Positions 39,515-52,800 of a stretch of 64,000 nucleotides of DNA are shown piece by piece (position 1 is the first letter of the stretch; every line of letters starts with the position of its first letter). The DNA comes from Perognathus longimembris pacificus. Its lineage: Eukaryota > Chordata > Mammalia > Rodentia > Heteromyidae. The translations under genes were made by a program, and so were the position numbers. The notes under the pieces were generated by a model. That model searched no databases. It had not been told where the DNA came from and saw nothing but the letters and a program-made list of their open reading frames with translations. The DNA is taken from the NCBI RefSeq assembly GCF_023159225.1, contig NC_063166.1:44571149-44635148 (forward strand), read 5' to 3'.

Positions 39515-42500
39515 AAACAACAAATTGCTAAATGGATAATACAATCTGTATGATTAATCAGCAACTACAATCATGAAAACTACATAACATTTTCATATCT
39601 GGTAAGATAAACTATCAACTGCAGACGAGGCATTAAGTAAGTCTTTCCTCTCAAAGGTTAATTTTCAAAAGAAAATCATAATTTAAGTATTATTAGAATT
39701 AAGTAACTTGTGGTAGGTAAACCACCATGTTCACTTTTATCTAAAATAAGTCATAAAAAGGCACAAAATTAATTACAAATCATTAGCTCACATTCACAAA
39801 AATACCAAATATCACCACATATTTTAAATATTAATCTATTTTAAGTAATTAATCAATTAAGAATTTTGTAAAATTATTATGCCATAGTTAGACACTTTCT
39901 TTTCTTTTCTTTGTTGGTTATGGGGCTTGAACTCTGAGCCTACCACTTGAGCCAAAGCACCACTTGCAGTTTTTTGATGGTTAATTGGAGTTTCATGGAC
40001 TTTCTTGCCCAGGCTGGCTTTGAACTCGGATCCTCAGATCTCAGCCTTCTGAGTAGCTAAGATTATAAGTGTGACCAACTGGTGCCCAGCTAGATGTGTT
40101 TTTGTTTCATGGTTGTTGATCATGGGGCTTGAACTCAGGGCATAGGCACTATCCTTGAGCTTTTCTGCTCAAGGCTAGTGCTCTGTTATGTGAGCCACAG
40201 CTCCACTTGCAGTGTTTTGGTGGGTAATCTCAGGACTTTTCTGCCTGGGCTGGCTTTGAATCATGATCTCAAATATCAGCCTCCTGAGTAGCTAGGATTA
40301 CAGGTGTAAGCCACCAGTGCCAGGCTAGACTTGTATAATTTAAAAAGAGAAAAAAAAAAAATCAAGAAAAAAATCCCCTAGTAATTCTTGAAGACAGCCA
40401 CTTGTTACAAATGGAAGAAACCATAGAATGCCATGTACAGCTTAACTAGAGATAAGAATTTACAAAAGAAAGTATCATGTAACATTTGGATGAGAACATA
40501 ATTCTTTGATTTCAAAACAAGAAGAAAATAAAAAATTAAACGTAAGAAACTAAAGATATCCAGTGAAATAGACAAGTCATTTTTATTTCACTAAATTTCT
40601 TTGTGTGTGCATTTTTCTTCCTATGCTACACAGAATTAAAGAAAGTTCAAATCAAATATGTGTCACAGTGTCCTTATATTTAGCTTTAATTTTTGTTTCC
40701 TTTTTTTTACTGTTAAAGAAATGGACAGATAAAACAAAACAAAAAACTCCCTAATACTATGATTTTCCTACCAGTTATTATAAATAAGCAAAGATGTTTA
40801 CCTTAGCTAAAACAAAATTTGGTTTTTAACAGAAAGAGATTAGTGTCCCTTTAGCATTAAATATGTACCCTACTTTTATACATTCTTTCTATCAAAAACA
40901 TTAAGCAGAAACTAACACCTGGCTTTATAGTCATTATATGAAAAATAACAGAAATAATTTAAAGTTAACAGGTATTAGAAACAAATACTTCTATTGTGTC
41001 CAAAGAATATACCTCATGCAATATAACTGCATAAAATTTGCTTTTTTCTATTTTCCTTTTTATTATTATCTAATCCAAAAACCATTTTTGAGGCAATTTT
41101 ACTTGACCACCACCCATTTCCTATTGTGACAAATGGTTTAGTACCCAGTTTCTTCACCCATTTTTAAAATGTTGCACCAAGATGAATTTGAAAATATGTT
41201 TTATAATTCAGTATTTTATAGTTGAAACAGCTAAATTCTGAGAAGAGCTGAATTCTGAAATGCTTCTCTAAACATACTCTTCACTCCTTTGAATCTTTCC
41301 TTTTAAAACTGTCTTTTAAAAAATAACTTCTCTCAGTAAACACATATGATCTCATTGGAAATAGCAATGTACAGTATTTTAAAAATTTTAAAAAGTAGCA
41401 ATATGTTGCAACAATCTCTTCAGACCTGCAATCATGCTGCAGTCATGAATAAACATGTTTCTCTGAAGTTCTAAGTACGTGTGCCATAGCAAGGGCATGG
41501 AATATGCCTAGTAGATATGAAATGGATTTACATTACCTCCAACCTTAGGGCCACCTGCTGAACCAGGCTTCCTTGCACTGTTGACAGGATTTCCGAGTGT
41601 TTTAGGTGCAGGAACCTTGAAAGCTGAAGCAGCTGATGATGGCCTATTTCCATCCACTGATTCCTCATCATCAAAGCTTTTATCTGCACAAAGCATTAGA
41701 AAAATGTACTTAAGGAAGCTAAGTTTTACTGTATTTACCAACCCCAAAATCAAATAAATCCTTGTATAAAATCATTACTTTGGTACTACATATAGTGCAA
41801 AATAAAGATCTTTTGAATGAGCATTTACATGCTGGCTAAAACTACATAAAACAATTCACTGTAATTTAAAATAAAAATGCAAGTTTATCATGCTTCCTAC
41901 TCATATCTATATATTAAACAAAAATATCAAATCAAACAAATTAACTCAAAGATCAGTAAAAAGCATCTTTCATTTTTGCTACTCATAAAGATTTTCTGCC
42001 AGCTCCTCCCATAGTGCATCTTCCAGCATGCCCTGCCTTATTCCTTACACCCAGATTCTGCAACTTACAATCACAGATCCGTTTGCAAATCAGTCGCCTC
42101 ATTCCTCTGAAAGCTCTAATTCCCCTCACCCTACAATGCTCCTGATAGTTCACATGGCCAAACACAGTAAATTTGATACTAATCAAAGATTCTATCAAAA
42201 ATAGATAGAAACAACCACAGAACCACCACTGAGGTTTGTGCCGGCATTTTTCTTTCTCTTCCCTGCCCTAGGTGCTATAACAGCCAATCAGCTGCAAGAT
42301 GACATCATCTTATGGCAGCTACTGCCAGATGAAAGGTAAAAATTCTCTATGCTCTAAAATAATCTCTACACAGTTATAATCTATTTTAGATTAAAAAATC
42401 TAAAGGCATTTAATATTCTAGCTTTGTAAATCTTAATTTGTTTTTTCTTAATTCACATAAAATGTATATAAATAGAAAATTCTGCTAGGGTGCTTATTAT

Positions 42501-45500
42501 TGCATCACTAAAGCATAGAATAAAACAGTGTTCATTACTGCTCATTATTAACCCTATAATCACAGTTTTCTTGCTTATTAAGCTTACAGAAATGAAACAG
42601 AATAATTTATTTTTTAAAATGCTTCTATGTATTACAAAGCTCCTTTTAATAATCATAACCCTACTAGTATGATCTCCTTATATAGGATATAACACCTCCC
42701 AACCTCCTTCCCCTTCCCTAAAAAAGAAAAAAAAATCAGGAGATACATGCAGTTCACTCTTCTGAGAAAATGGTTTACTCTAGGACCCTGAACAAACCAG
42801 TCACGACAAGATGGGTGAGGCTGAGAAGCAGCTTTACCAAGGATTCAAATCAATATGTAAGGATCTGTTCTCCCTACACAAATATGTAATCACCCAGAAT
42901 GAAATTACCTATATGAAGAAATATCAGCATAACTGCTAAATCAATTTCAAAGAAAATACTCGAAATAAGTCTTAAGACTGTTTTATTTTTTGGAATAAAT
43001 TTTTAAGCATCCTAGCAATATAAAGATGTGTTCTATTTCAGCCAGTGTTTTTCGCCACTTCTACAAAAATAACATCTTTTGGTTAGAAAAAGAAAAGAAA
43101 GTCCTTTTACAAAAGTGTAACACAAGTAGATGTCAGTTTGGATACATCAGTGTGTATAAAACCTATGACTTACATAAATTGCTCTGTTAACACTAAGAAA
43201 ATTCCAAATAAACTTTCTGTGACCATACATAAAAACATGCAGCTAAGAGAGATAGTAGACACAAATATCTACAGAAAGTCAGGCAATGAAACACAGAGGA
43301 GCCAGAAGTTCCCATGGAAACAGTGGTCTGTTTCTATATACACAAGAACTGAAGAGTAAATGTCTCTACCATTAAAAATATAATTAACTCCTCATGTTTT
43401 CAAACTACTAGAAAGTTAATTTTTAACTTTTTATCAAAGCAGACTAGAGTATGTAAATCCTAAGAATGCAGATTAATAAATTTTCATTATATGTAAGATA
43501 TATGTGTATTATATACCTAACAATTCAAATGATGCTGCAGGATGTAAGCAATGACATATAAGACACATAATCTGTAAACAAACAGATCTGACTGTGTTTA
43601 AATAAAACTTTATGTATAGAAACAGGAGAGTGTAACAGCTCAAGCCTATAATACTAGCTAAGGTTAGGTGATTATGGCTCCAGGACAGCCAGAGCATTAA
43701 GTTCTTCAGACTCCATGTCACTAAGGAGTGGCACAGTGGTAAGAGCCTGTCAACTATAGCAACAAAGAGGAGGATTACAACCCAGGCAGACCAGGGTATA
43801 AAGCAAGACCCTACCTCAAAAATAACTAACCCAAAAGAGGGATGTAACATCTGCCTTGAAAGAAGGACACTGAATTCAATTCCCAGCGCCACTACCACAA
43901 AAATAAATAAAAATCGGCTAGATTTGGTCTGCAAGCAACAACTTGTCAATCCTTGCTCTACAGTAACCAGTAAGAGAATAAATCCATACAGAAATAAACA
44001 AATGGAAAAAATATGAAATAATGATCCCTGCCATTGTCATGTCTGAGGTATGAAGGTCATGAGTTGAAAGCCAGTCAAGCCTATGTAATGAGACCCTGTC
44101 TCAAGAAAACAACAAGCAAGCAAGGAAACAAACAAACAAACAAAAACACAACAAAAAACCACACCCATATAAACAGAAAAAATAAATATAAACATAAAAT
44201 GAAAGACATAAAACACAATATGCCAAAGATTGTTATAAGTATAAATGAAATAAGTAGTTCAAGTAAATGACCAAGACTGATTTATTTTTTTATCCTTTTC
44301 TTATGTCAGTCCTGGGGCTTAAGCTCAGCTCAGGGCCTGGGAACAGTCCCCAAGCTTTTCTTGCTCAAGACTAGAACTCTACCAGTTAAGCCACAGCTCC
44401 ACTTCTGGCTTTTGGTGGTTAACTGGAGATAAGAGCCTCACAAACTTTCCTCCCTGGGCTGGCGTCAAACCATAATCCTCAGATCTCAGCATCCTGAGTA
44501 GCCAGGATCATGGTATGAGCCACTGGCACCTCGTAAGACTTAAGCTACTTAAAGGAGACATACTTATTTAAAAAAAAAAAATCATAAGAAGGTTAAATTA
44601 GAAAGACCATGAAAAATGTCAAACAAAGAATCTCTGTGTTAATTTTAAACAAAATTGTAACTTAAAGAATTACTAGAATGAGCCAGATGCTGGTAGTTCA
44701 CACCTGTAACCCTAGCTAGCTATTCAGGAGGTTGAGATCTAAGGTTCACAGTTGGAAGCCAGCCCAGCAGTTAAGTCCATGAGACTCCAATTAACCACCA
44801 GAAAACTGGAAGTGGAATGGTGGCTCAAAGTGGTAGAGACTTGTAGCCTTGAGCAAAAAGGCTCAGGCCCTTAGTTCTAGCTCCATGACCAACCAAAAAA
44901 AGAATTACTAGAAATAGAGATTTAGTAATATCAAGGAGTCAATATAATGGGAAAAATTAGAACACCAAATGTTTATGCAATTAGTAACACAGTTCCAAAT
45001 GTATTTTTTTTAAATGAAGGGTTTTCCTAAAAGGAGAAATAAATCTACAGGAAAAATATAAACTTTTACCTACTTCCAGAAAGGTTAAATATTTATCATA
45101 AATTAAAGGAAAGACTAATTCATCATTCACAAGTACTAAAATTAGAAATTTATAATTTATATAGAGGTTATGAATATTCTGGGTTACATTTTTAAAATAA
45201 CTATAAAATAGCAAAATAAATCCCAACTATTTTCTTTTTAGCAGCTATTCTTTCTAAATAAATTCTGATTTTCATAGAGCTGGTTTGGGGGAAAGCAGGG
45301 CCTTGTTATGTAACCCAGGCTGGCCTCAACTCATGATACTCTAGCCTTGGCTTTCTGAGTGCTGGAATTACAGGTGTACACCAATTTGGAAACTTCAAGA
45401 CCGGAACTTTGTATTGTTAATGTTGTATAAACCCATAATCTAGAACAACTCAGAGATAATTTTCAGTCAGCTGACTCCTCCGAGATTCTTACTTTTTGTC

Positions 45501-48500
45501 CCTTAGAGTTAGTTCTTCAGTTAGCATCCCCAGTTGAACAAAGTCACAATCCATCAAAGCTCAAAATTATCTCATGATTCCATTTAAAAAGCAAAAAGGC
45601 CTATCAGGATTTTGGAGGTATGTGTGTGATTCTACTAAGGATTGAACTCAGGACCTTGAGCTTGCAAGGTATGTGCTCTATCACTTGAGCCAAGCCCATT
45701 TTGGTGTTGCTTATTTTTGAGGTAGGGTCTTGCTGTATGTCATGCCTGGGTTGCCATTCTCCTACTTTATGCTTCTCCATGTTGCTGGAGATGATAAAAC
45801 ATAGATACTGGATTTAACTGGCACCATCTTCCCATCCTGGTGGATTATAGTGACTTTCTAAAAACTACAGGAGGTAAATTCCACTTCCCTATCTCCACCT
45901 CCAGATGATAGGCCCTGAACTCCTAGAAACAGAAGGGGTGGCGAATTGGACAATAGGTTCCTGGACCTGCCAGACCTGAACCATTAACTCATGAGACTCT
46001 TTGAACTCTTGGGCTCCCTGTGACCCTGCCCCCTAACCATGACCCTACTTAGGCCCCTTGACCTCTGCCACCATTGTGCCATGCCTCATGCCTCCTGACT
46101 TTCTCCAGGTCACCATGGTGTACCTCTTCAACTCTTCTTTAGAGTTGATCTGCTTTGTTGAGATTGTTTTCTGCTTTTTCTTTACTATCCTCATGGCTTA
46201 GTTTCCTAACTGTATTAAGTGAATTGGAGGCTGCTAGTTTTTTGGGGGGACATGAGTCAGCCCGTAGTTGCCAGCTTTCTAATAGACTTCCAACCCAACC
46301 TTTCAAAATGTGGCTTTCTAATAGATTCCAACCTCTCAAAAGGTGGCTTTTTGGTATCTTGCAAATTAAAACAATGGCAGGTGCATAACATCATGTACAG
46401 TCATAGAGCTTATTCCATAGGTGGGATAACAGATATGTGCCACCATAGCCAGCCACTGGATGTGATAGTCTTTCTAACTTATTTTTGCCCAGCTGACCTT
46501 GAACTAGGATCCCCTGATCTCCACTTTAAAGAAACACATATGAGCCACCTTACCCAGCTGGCCTACCAGGTTTCTTTGAGATTACATATCAAATTTCTTC
46601 ACCCTCATCTTCTACTTGATTCCACTCTTTTTCTTCAACTCTAGCATATTAGCTTCTTTGCTGTGACTCCTGTCAGGGCTTCTGCCCTTGTTCCTACAAT
46701 TTAACATGCCTTCCATATCTCTGTTCTCCATTATTCATTCACCATCTTTATATTCGTATTCACCTGTCACCTTTTCAATGAAGTTTTGTCTAGACACCAA
46801 AAATTACAAGTCTCGAACACCTTGATATTCCTCCTATGCCCTTTGCCTCTAGGCTTCTTTGGCCTTATTTTTTTCTCTAACATTTATCATTGGTGTTACT
46901 ATGATCAACAATTTTGTTTACTTATCTTCTTTCCTTGAAATATATGATCTATGAGAGTAGAGACCTGTTTATTTTGTCTACTGCTACATGTGGTATAATG
47001 CCCAAAGTAACATATTTCACAAAGAAGAGTTTCGTTCTCCAGTAAACCATTACTAAGTTACTGAAAGCAAACAACTACACAGACTAGATAAAATTCTAAG
47101 TTTAAAAACCTTGTCCAGTCTCATGTGCAATCCTAGCTACTCAAAAGAGGCTGAGATCTGGAGGATGGTGGCTCATGGCCACCTGGTGCAGAATGTTCAT
47201 TATACCCATCTCCAAAATAACCAGTGAAAAAGAAGAACTGGAAGTCTGACTAAAATGTCATAGTGTCAACCTCGGCAAGCATGAGGCCCTGAGTTCAAAC
47301 CCCAGTACTGAGGGTTGGGGGGGACCTGAAGGAAAGTATCAAACATTTTATGAGTGAATAAGAAATAAAAGGAGAAAAACAAATGCATTAAACATTCTCT
47401 TCTGAATGCTGAAGTCTGTGTGGGGCAATGCAGACATGAATCAAAATCCATATTAAGGTACAGGGCCAAAACTGGTACACCGAATGACTATAATCCTAAA
47501 GATAAAAGTGAAACAAGGGTCTTATTTTTCTGTAGTCTATACTGTTTAATTTGTTTTCAAAGGAGCAATAGGGAAATTTGTCAAATAGAACACTTCATTA
47601 AAATAAACCTCAGGTTATCTAGACACTCAAGCCCTAAGTGTTAGGGTTCAGACTGAAAGTACTACCAAGAAATAGCCAAAAGGAATGCAAATTTTCTTGA
47701 AAATTCCATGATAGCTAGTCTCTGGACTCAAATTACAATACAAACAACTTAAAGTCATCAGACATAATAGAAAACAAGACCCCATGAGCAAGAAGAGAAA
47801 AGATAATAAAAAAAAGTTCTACTTAAAATCCTGTGTTTGGGGGTTAGGAATATGACTTAGTGGTAGAGTGCTTGCCTTGCATGCATGAAGCCCTGGGTTC
47901 AATTCCTCAGCACCACATAAATAGAAAAGTCTGGAAGTGGAGCTGTGGCTCAAGTGGTAGAGTGCTAGCCATGAGCAAAAAGAAGCCAGGGACAGTAGTG
48001 CTCAGGCCCCAGGACTGCCCACCCCCCAAAAAATCCTGTTTTTTATGAGACACAGATTATAGAATTTACATTTGTTTACTAGGAAAACTAGAAATGATAT
48101 AAGAAATCAGAAAAATGTAAGAAGTGGTAGATTTAAAAGAGAGAGACAGAGAGGGAGAGCCAGCATGAGAGCAGAATGCTGATGGCTCAAGCCTGTCATC
48201 CTAGCTGAGATCTGAGGATCACAGTTCAAATCCTGTCAGTGCAGGAAAGTCTTATCTTCAATTAGCACTAAAAACAAACAACAACAACAACAAAAAGCTG
48301 AGCTGTGGCTCCAGCCATAGAGTGCTAGCCTCAAGTAGAAAAAGCTCAAGGACAGTATCAGGCTGAATACAAGACTGGGGAACTGGGGCTGGGAATATGG
48401 CCTAGTGGTACAGTGATCGCCTCGTATACCTGAAGCCCTGGGTTCGATTCCTCAGCACCACATACATTGAAAAAAGCCGGAAGTGGCGCTGTGGCTCAAG

Positions 48501-48611
48501 AGGTAGAGTGCTAGCCTTGAGCAAAAAGAAGCCAGGGACAGTACTCAGGCCCTGAGTCCACGCCCCACGCCTAGTCCACTGGCAGCAAAAACAAAACAAA
48601 GACTGAGGAAC

Positions 48612-48648
<37 letters not shown>

Positions 48649-49828
48649 TACACCCTACAAACAAACAAAAGACCTCTCAGAATAACAAATGAAAATGCAG
48701 TAACTGAATTCAGTGGGCAGGCATTCAAGTGGATTAAATGTAGTCAAGGGGTCATTAATGAATGGGAAGATAAATCATAAGCTATCACTCAGGATATAAA
48801 TTGAGTAGGTGCTGCAATATTCACTGAACAAAGGACGGACTAAACCCAAAAAGTGAGCTGTAATTTATAATTATGTGGATGTTTCAAAAAGAAAATCTTA
48901 TGATTGGGAGCAAGATAAATGGAACAAGATAAATATATGGAAAGAAATAATAACAGTGAGCAGGCCATAGAGGCAATCTGTATTATGGAGATGGGCAAGG
49001 AGAAGAGTAGGAGAAATCAATAGAATGCAGGTGCTGGAGAAGAGGGAGGTGAAAGAGGGAGGAAAGAGGAAAGCAGAGGAGGACATGGAGGAAAAGACTG
49101 AGAAGGGGAAACAGAAGAGAGAGGAAGAAAAAGAAGGCTGTCTGGATTCTGGAGTCTGCTTTAAAAAATTCCCAACTCCTTTTTGTAATTACCAATTCCC
49201 TAGTTAAAAGAAGTTTTTTTTATACATAAATTTCTGTTACATTTAGATCCATCTATAGGTAAGAGGTAGTTCTATTTTGTATCTTATTACTTAGATGACA
49301 AAATGAAAGAAAGGATGGGGAATGAAAGTATGGCAATATGTTTTACTTCTCAAAAACATCTTAAGTTACCAGGAGGTGGTGGCTCATGCCTGTAATCTTA
49401 GCTACTAAGAAAGCTGAGATATGAAGATCAAGGTTTGAAGCCAAGCCAGGCGACAAAGAACCTGAAACTCTCATACCTATTTAACAAATCAAGATGGTGT
49501 TAGGTTTTTTAAAGTAGGTAGCCGGTAAAGGAGAACACCACGCAGTATTCAGGCAGGAAAGAAAGTTTATTACCAAACTGCTGGCCTGTGGCCAAGATGA
49601 TCCATGGCCAGAGAGAAGGGAGAGAGAGAGAGAGACCCCCACCCAGCCCTGCCTTATATCTAGGGCAGGGGCAAGGGGTGTGGCCAGGTGGATTAGGATG
49701 TGACCTCAGGGAAAGGGGAGGTAACTGCCTCCAGGTCTGCAGGTTACCCAGGTAACTGGGTGGAAACTTAATGAGGTGGGGGCATCTACATGGAGCCCTC
49801 AGGGAGAGGACCTAACAGATGGTAGATA

Positions 49829-49873
<45 letters not shown>

Positions 49874-52800
49874 AATATAGATGCTTATATATTTACATTG
49901 TTATATATGATCTAAATTTATATATATATACCATATTGATGCATATTTGCATTTTATGTATTTCATTGTTATTTTTAAAATATTTTATATTGAAATAATT
50001 ATGTACCTTTTTTTTTTTTTTTTTTTTTTGGCCAGTCCTGGGCCTTGGACTCAGGGCCTGAGCACTGTCCCTGGCTTCTTCCCGCTCAAGGCTAGCACTC
50101 TGCCACCTGAACCACAGTGCCCCTTCTGGCCATTTTCCATATATGTGGTGCTGGGGAATCAAACCGAGAGCTTCATGTATAGGAGGCAAGCACTCTTGCC
50201 ACTAGGCCAAACTCCCAGCCCTTAAAGATTACAATAAATTCCTTGATGCTATCACTAAGGGAAAAAATGGTAGTGGCCAGGCAATATGTAAAAGGAATAC
50301 ATAGAAGCATGAAAAAATTAGTTTAGTATGTATTTGGTCTGATAAGGGGCTGTAAAGCTTTCAAAGCCAGTCTCAAAGTTCAACAAGGCAACAAACACAA
50401 TTCTGTTTTTCTCTCTTTCTCTTTTTATTGTCAGGATGATGTACAGAGGGGTTACAGTTACATACTTAAGGTAGTGAGTACATTTCTTGTCATAGTTGTC
50501 ATACTCCTTCCTCATTTTTCTCCTACCTTCCTTCCCTCCAACCCATCTCCCCTGTTTTCATCTTTTTTTGTTACTTTCCCAATGATGGGCATCATCATTC
50601 TACTCTACAATGCTTATGAACTCTACGAAAATAAATAAGTAAATAAAAGTAGGAGTAGAAATGTAGAGAAGGAACACACATATAAACAGAAGAAGAGGCA
50701 GATAGGAAGATAGAAAAAAAATAGGAGGAGGAAATAAGTAGAGGGAAGAAGGGGAGGGACAGCCAGAAGGGGAAGGGGGAAAAATCAACTAAGAAGCATC
50801 AGGGTATACACCTTTAGCTGCTTCAAAGCACCAGCTGGAAATGGATCCAAAATTACTGCCATTAGAAAGGATAAAATAATGACATTCGCAGGGAAATGGA
50901 TGGAACTAGAACAAATCATGTTGAGCAAGATAAGCCAAGAACAGAGAGACAAACGTGCATGGTTTCCCTGATATGCAGATATTCAATTTAAAATGCAATG
51001 ATATTTGACAATAAATAGAAAAAAATAAAAAATAAAACGCAATGAGATAGAAGAAAGTAAACAGGACTCAATATACCAAATCACAGTGAGACCAAAAGAG
51101 GACAATCTTGGGAGAAAAGCACCTCTTCTTATATACATAAAATAATATACAGACTGTAAAGAACCCCAAAGATAAGGAAACAAAGGACCTCTTCTTAATT
51201 GTCTTATCATTTTTACCTGACTCTATATTCTTTAGTTCATATATGGTATACATGTGCACATCTGAGGGAAGCTGGGAGAAGGGCACAGAACCAGTGGAAA
51301 GTAGGTCCAAAACTACAGCAGAGGGGCCCATCAGCTGCACTAGACATTGATAAAAGTGAACTAAATACCTCAAGGGTGGTGATGGGAGGGATGGAATGAG
51401 AAACAAGGAAGGAACAGCTGATACTAAGCAAAAGGAAAGAAATTACATATCATCAAATCTGGAAGAAATAGTTTTATTGTTAATGGTCGCAGAGTTCATA
51501 AATTTTGTAGATCAGAATGATGATGCTTATCATTGTGAAGGTTAAAATGTGTTTGTGACTTTAGCTAAGTATAACCACACCACAGTACTGTGAAGTTTAT
51601 GTAATTACTTAATCTCAATAAAGATATCTTTGGGGAAAAAAAAACACAAAATAAAGCAAGCAAGCAAAAAAAAAAAAAAAAAAAAAAGCAATACTTGGAA
51701 GCCACCCTCAGCAAGTAACTGAGATTTTTACTTATAGTCCCACAAGCCTGGACCTATAATGCAAAGAGACATAAAGCTGTGAAAACTCAGCTTCTGTTTG
51801 GACTTTCAACTACTGTGGTGATCTGAACTAACCTAATCTCAGCTGATGAGAAAACATAAGGTAAACTGACTTGAGGAAATCTGCTGTCCTTGTCTACTCA
51901 GTGTTAGTTTCCACAAACTTAACTGCAAAAATATTTAGGTACTGCTCTAGACCCAGCAGGATTTGTCACTTACTATATGGGATATAATCATATTGCTTTT
52001 CTAAAACCTGAAAGGTTCTAAATTTCCAAACATTAACTAGGTCCCCAAGATTTCAGATATTCATAAATTTATATTACTTTAATCAAGTGTATGTATATAC
52101 AGATATATACATGTAATATATAAATCATTCATATGTTCAATATGTGTGTATATAATATATATATTCCAAAATGCAAAACTTGTTTGTACATACATATAAA
52201 AGGCCCAATTTACATAGCAAACAGGAGTAAGCAAAAACTTTACATCACGTCTTTGTGTGGCTTTTCACTTGGTGTGGCTTTTTTTCAGTGACACAACTCC
52301 TTGAGTGAGAACTTTCAATAGCATGAGTTTTCACCTGCAAAACACTATACTTCATTTTAACTAATTTCCAAAACCAAAGTTCCCATTTTCACTTATAGCT
52401 GTATTCTTCCTTATTCTAATTAAAACAGTGAGCAACAGGACTTTAAATTTCTAAACTATTTCACCTCTTGCATATCCAGCAACAACCGTGGTCAAATCTA
52501 ACAGCTAATTGACATATCTAACAAATCTAACAACTGAGATTAGCAAGCAATAATCCCTATTCAATATTGTACATTGATGTTCCTGAAAACTCAATTTTTA
52601 ACTGTCTGTACTTCCCTACCCTATACTTCTGCAACAGAATGCACCCTACTGGCTTTTCTGTTACCTCACAGGTCCCTCTAGCTTACTCTTTTCTGATGGC
52701 AATTCTCTTACCCACCTGAGATACTGAACATCCACTCAGTCTACACCTTTCTACAGTTTTGTCCATTTTACTGTCTATATGCTGTCGAATCTTCAATGTT

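Noticed and set aside
42503..42672. Small overlapping open frames on both strands upstream of the MRRL exon
   Set aside because: AT-rich chance frames without start context or conservation signal.
43509..43949. Longest open frame in the window, 146 codons, minus strand
   Set aside because: It crosses a degraded B1/ID-like SINE, shows no domain or conserved motif, and has no splice or promoter context.
46219..46644. 141-codon open frame on the plus strand
   Set aside because: Runs from the unclassified GC-richer block through a B1-like SINE into an L2 fragment; no coding signature.
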